From positions 1 through 17,227 of the forward strand of contig CANRJL010000006.1 in assembly GCA_947630935.1 (NCBI GenBank): DNA of 17,227 bases, read 5' to 3'. Positions 14,763 to 17,227 of the stretch are shown in pieces. This DNA comes from an uncultured Bacilli bacterium. GTDB lineage: Bacteria; Bacillota_I; Bacilli_A; RF39; UBA660. The notes under the pieces were generated by a model that saw only the letters and a list, made by a program, of their open reading frames with translations, did no database searches and had not been told where the DNA came from. Numbering within the stretch: the stretch's first letter is position 1; every line of letters begins with the position of its first letter. The translations under genes and the position numbers were made by a program.

Positions 14763-15187
14763 CTAACACTCACCCATTTTATTAAAATATCTATTTGATA
14801 ATAGTAAGCTATTGTTAATAAAACAATAATAAAAAGATAAATAAGAATAACACTGCTACCATATTTTAAAATGATTTGTTTTTTTTCTTGTTTAGTTAAT
14901 GGAACTAATTTGCTATTTTTATTTTGAATTGTTCTCCAAATGATACCTATAATTAATAATAATACTAAAAAGTAAATTGGATAATAAGTAAAAATGAAAA
15001 TGCCAAGGGAATCAAGAGATAATAATGAAATATTTTGAGAACTCCAAATAGCCATCATTGCTTGAGAAATTAGAAAAGAAATTATTGAGGTAAAAAAGAT
15101 AAACCAATTTTTATTTTCTTTAGTATTTATAGCTTTTATAAGAAAGAAAATTTCTAAAATAATAAATATAAGAAGCATTATGAGCAT
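14759..15187 (-). CDS. Small four-helix membrane protein between fmt and rlmN
   Basis: About 142 residues, with hydrophobic segments near residues 2-19, 27-46, 60-81 and 109-129 and a basic loop (QNKNSKLVPLTKQEKKQ) between the last two. No family recognised. I prefer ATG 15187 because AGGTGG lies five bases upstream; GTG 15196 just after the fmt stop is the longer alternative. It occupies the place where Firmicutes usually have rsmB (sun) between fmt and rlmN. The tight spacing to both neighbours says it is translated from the same message. Confidence 0.75.
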   Translation of the reverse strand: MLIMLLIFIILEIFFLIKAINTKENKNWFIFFTSIISFLISQAMMAIWSSQNISLLSLDSLGIFIFTYYPIYFLVLLLIIGIIWRTIQNKNSKLVPLTKQEKKQIILKYGSSVILIYLFIIVLLTIAYYYQIDILIKWVSVR

Positions 15188-15196
15188 TGGAACCAC

Positions 15197-16129
15197 CTAT
15201 CTAATTTCAGATTTTAAAAGTTTATTTTTATCTACTCCATTTAAATAACTTTTGATGTCCATTATCTGTTTGCCAAATGGTTTTATTTTTAATAAAGAAA
15301 TAAAGCCATCTTGACAAGTAATTTTAAAAGTATCTTTGGTTACTTCAGATATTAGACCAGCTTGTTTTACTTGTCCGGGAATAAATTTTGCTTCTAAAAC
15401 TTTATATTCTTGATTATTTAAGAGAAAATATGCCAATGGCCAGGAATTTAAACCACGAATTTGATTTATGATTGATATTCCATCTTTTTGGAAATCAAGA
15501 TGTTCCTGTTCTCTAGTAATATTATAACCATAAGTGGCTTCTTTGGCAATTTGTTTTGTGCGAGAATTAGTTTTATTAATAATACTTGGAAGAGTTTCTT
15601 TTAGTAAATCTGCACCCATGATACTTAAAATAGTATGAAGTGTTTCAGTCGTATCTGTATCTAAAATTTGATATTTTTTAGAAGCAATGATGTCACCTGT
15701 ATCCATATTTTCGTCCATATACATAATTGTAATGCCTGTTTCTTTCTCGCCATTTATTAAACACCAATGAATAGGCGCGCCTCCCCGATATTTAGGGAGT
15801 AATGAAGCATGGACATTGATGCAGCCTAAAGGAGGATAATTTAGTAATTCTTGCGGTAACTTTTGACCATATGCGCAGGTAATAATAATATCACAAGGAG
15901 TATTTAAAATTTTGGTATAATCTTTTTTTAAATTATCTGGTTGAAAAACTGCTAAATTATTTTCTAGAGCATATTGCTTGACTGGTGAAGGTGTGATAAC
16001 TTTTTTCCTTCCAACTAATTTATCTGGCTGGGTAATTACTTTTACCACAGTTGTGTTTTCGTTTAACATTTTTAAAATTGGGACAGCAAATGTTGGCGTA
16101 CCCATAAAAATTACTTTTAATTCTTTCAT
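15197..16129 (-). CDS. fmt: Methionyl-tRNA formyltransferase
   Basis: A 310-residue enzyme that formylates Met-tRNA for initiation with 10-formyl-THF. Seen: KVIFMGTPTFAVPIL at the N-terminus, then HASLLPKYRGGAPIHWCLINGE with catalytic Asn-x-His (INVHASLLP) and the Ser-Leu-Leu-Pro loop, ETGITIMYMDENMDTGDII, and a C-terminal OB-like domain (RGLNSWPLAYF onward). The ATG has no recognisable Shine-Dalgarno; the 37 bases before it are almost pure A/T. The usual upstream neighbours priA and def are not here; a surface protein gene precedes it. Confidence 0.97.
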   Translation of the reverse strand: MKELKVIFMGTPTFAVPILKMLNENTTVVKVITQPDKLVGRKKVITPSPVKQYALENNLAVFQPDNLKKDYTKILNTPCDIIITCAYGQKLPQELLNYPPLGCINVHASLLPKYRGGAPIHWCLINGEKETGITIMYMDENMDTGDIIASKKYQILDTDTTETLHTILSIMGADLLKETLPSIINKTNSRTKQIAKEATYGYNITREQEHLDFQKDGISIINQIRGLNSWPLAYFLLNNQEYKVLEAKFIPGQVKQAGLISEVTKDTFKITCQDGFISLLKIKPFGKQIMDIKSYLNGVDKNKLLKSEIR

Positions 16130-16166
16130 TTTTTTTAAATAACAATTTGTAATTTTTTTAATAAAT

Positions 16167-17227
16167 TTAATTACTTAAAACATATGGCGAAGAACTACTT
16201 CCTGCTCCACCGGTTATTTTGACGGATGATTTTAAGTAAACAACCGGTCTTATTGATAAAGATAAATTGGCATAGTAATTATATACATTGTTGCTCATAT
16301 CTTTACTATAAATAGTATTACTATCAGAAGAATTTGCTATTAACAAAAATTCTGTTTTTTCAGTTATAAGCCAATTATTGCTTGAACAATTATTGGTATT
16401 ATAAGCACTTAAACTAGTTTTTAAACAGCTATCGCGAACAGTTTTTCCTACGGCATAGCCATAGTCACTAGGATACATTAAGCCCACTTTACCTTGCCAG
16501 AATATTGTACTTGGACTTGCACCTCCACCTAGTATTTCATGTTCTGCTATGTAATATAATTTAGCTGAATTAGTCATGCTGCTTATTCCACCTAAATTCC
16601 AAACAGCATCAGATACTAAATTAGATTGGGCTTCACTTCGAGCTTGCAAAGTTGTATTTAAACTGGCTGGTCTTGTCCAATTATTAGAATTTGCACTATC
16701 CCATTGCAAATTATCGATACTAGTAGTCCGAATTAATTTCAACCTACTTTCACCTTTACCATCTAAAGTTGATTTAATATTGTTCATTACCCCTATTATT
16801 CGCCATGATTCTCCATTAAATGTCACATAGTTACTAGGACTCGCTCCAATATATCGAATATTATTATCATAGGTATGGTCATAGGCTAAATTAGTTGTAT
16901 CACTTTTAGCAAGAGTTGCTATTTTACAGGCTGCACTGGTACTTCCTGTTTCATTACATATTTTAGTATCTACTTTAGTGAAATATAGAGAGCATCTGGT
17001 TTTTGCTTTGGTTAAATTTTTAACCTTTGGTGCCCATTCTCTATAGTCCCATTCTACTTCAGCTTCATTATCACATATAGCTTTCTCAAAGGTTAGATTT
17101 TCAGAATTATCTTCTTTAGGAATATCTTCTAACCAGGTATTTCCATTATAATAAGCAAAATAAACATCACTATGACCATAGTAATTTACTTTACCATTCA
17201 CAAATTCAAAACTTTTATTGACTTGGT
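16167..17227 (-). CDS. Surface protein C-terminus, Cys-containing, RPVVYLK-type (N-terminus beyond window)
   Basis: The frame is open to the right edge, so only the last 350 or so residues are seen; a GTG at 17201 is internal. No enzyme motif is seen. Markers: NIRYIGASPSNYVTFNGESWRIIGVM in two adjoining pieces, LKLIRTTSIDNLQWDSANSNNW split likewise, GKVGLMYPSDYGYA, and the end SIRPVVYLKSSVKITGGAGSSSSPYVLSN. Six cysteines are spread along it. The RPVVYLK end recalls the R-P-A-x-x-L pattern of DUF6273-like extracellular domains common in gut Firmicutes. Residues near the visible start (YYNGNTWLEDIP) suggest a repeat or linker. It probably is an exported adhesin-like or decorative protein. It precedes fmt by 37 bases with no clear terminator. 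Confidence 0.7.
   Translation of the reverse strand, partial: QVNKSFEFVNGKVNYYGHSDVYFAYYNGNTWLEDIPKEDNSENLTFEKAICDNEAEVEWDYREWAPKVKNLTKAKTRCSLYFTKVDTKICNETGSTSAACKIATLAKSDTTNLAYDHTYDNNIRYIGASPSNYVTFNGESWRIIGVMNNIKSTLDGKGESRLKLIRTTSIDNLQWDSANSNNWTRPASLNTTLQARSEAQSNLVSDAVWNLGGISSMTNSAKLYYIAEHEILGGGASPSTIFWQGKVGLMYPSDYGYAVGKTVRDSCLKTSLSAYNTNNCSSNNWLITEKTEFLLIANSSDSNTIYSKDMSNNVYNYYANLSLSIRPVVYLKSSVKITGGAGSSSSPYVLSN

Noticed and set aside
16135..16175. Terminator between the right-edge surface protein gene and fmt
   Set aside because: GTAATT and AATTAC could pair across the stop codon, but the loop is 14 bases, the stem is short and no T-run follows.

Overview
The window is very AT-rich and every gene I can support lies on the minus strand, so transcription runs from high to low coordinates. 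The gene families, strong Shine-Dalgarno sites, frequent 4-base ATGA gene overlaps, SipW-type and sortase-type surface proteins and a PASTA-domain kinase point to a low-GC Gram-positive bacterium with a cell wall. The small, compact genes and the style of the surface proteins suggest an uncultured gut member of the Bacilli (RF39/Erysipelotrichia-like); that placement is inference. TGA acts as a stop at several gene junctions while families keep their normal length, so the standard bacterial code applies and not the mycoplasma code.

Region 1 (17227 to about 8829): a surface protein cut by the window edge, then a housekeeping cluster: fmt, a small membrane protein, rlmN, prpC phosphatase, prkC PASTA kinase, rsgA, rpe, and a secreted protein with an NPKTG sorting signal. 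Most of the genes abut or overlap by 4 bases and are probably translationally coupled. The order is the classical Firmicutes fmt-rsmB-rlmN-prpC-prkC-rsgA-rpe-thiN cluster, but a small membrane protein sits in the rsmB slot and the NPKTG protein in the thiN slot.

Region 2 (8766 to 7112): a nucleotide-sugar epimerase/dehydratase and a six-helix membrane protein, ended by a clear intrinsic terminator. Region 3 (7099 to 5364): a promoter, two membrane-anchored thioredoxin-fold proteins (one with CSNC, one with no cysteine at all), then frr with its own promoter and a terminator that starts inside its last codons. Region 4 (5360 to 4360): a TasA/camelysin-like SipW-type exported protein and rpsU, each with promoter and terminator.

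Region 5 (4290 to 1): a 75-residue protein of unknown function, an RnfC-like and RnfD-like pair with its own promoter, and a large secreted protein with about four InlB-B-like repeats that runs off the left edge. The RnfC/RnfD pair is the most interesting item: the fold and both 4Fe-4S motifs are recognisable, but the glycine-rich NADH/FMN loop of RnfC and the S/T-G-A-T flavinylation motif of RnfD appear to be missing. The large secreted protein next to it has a promoter and a hairpin that buries its ribosome binding site. I found no tRNA, rRNA, CRISPR array, insertion sequence or phage gene. No gene-free gap exceeds about 100 bases.
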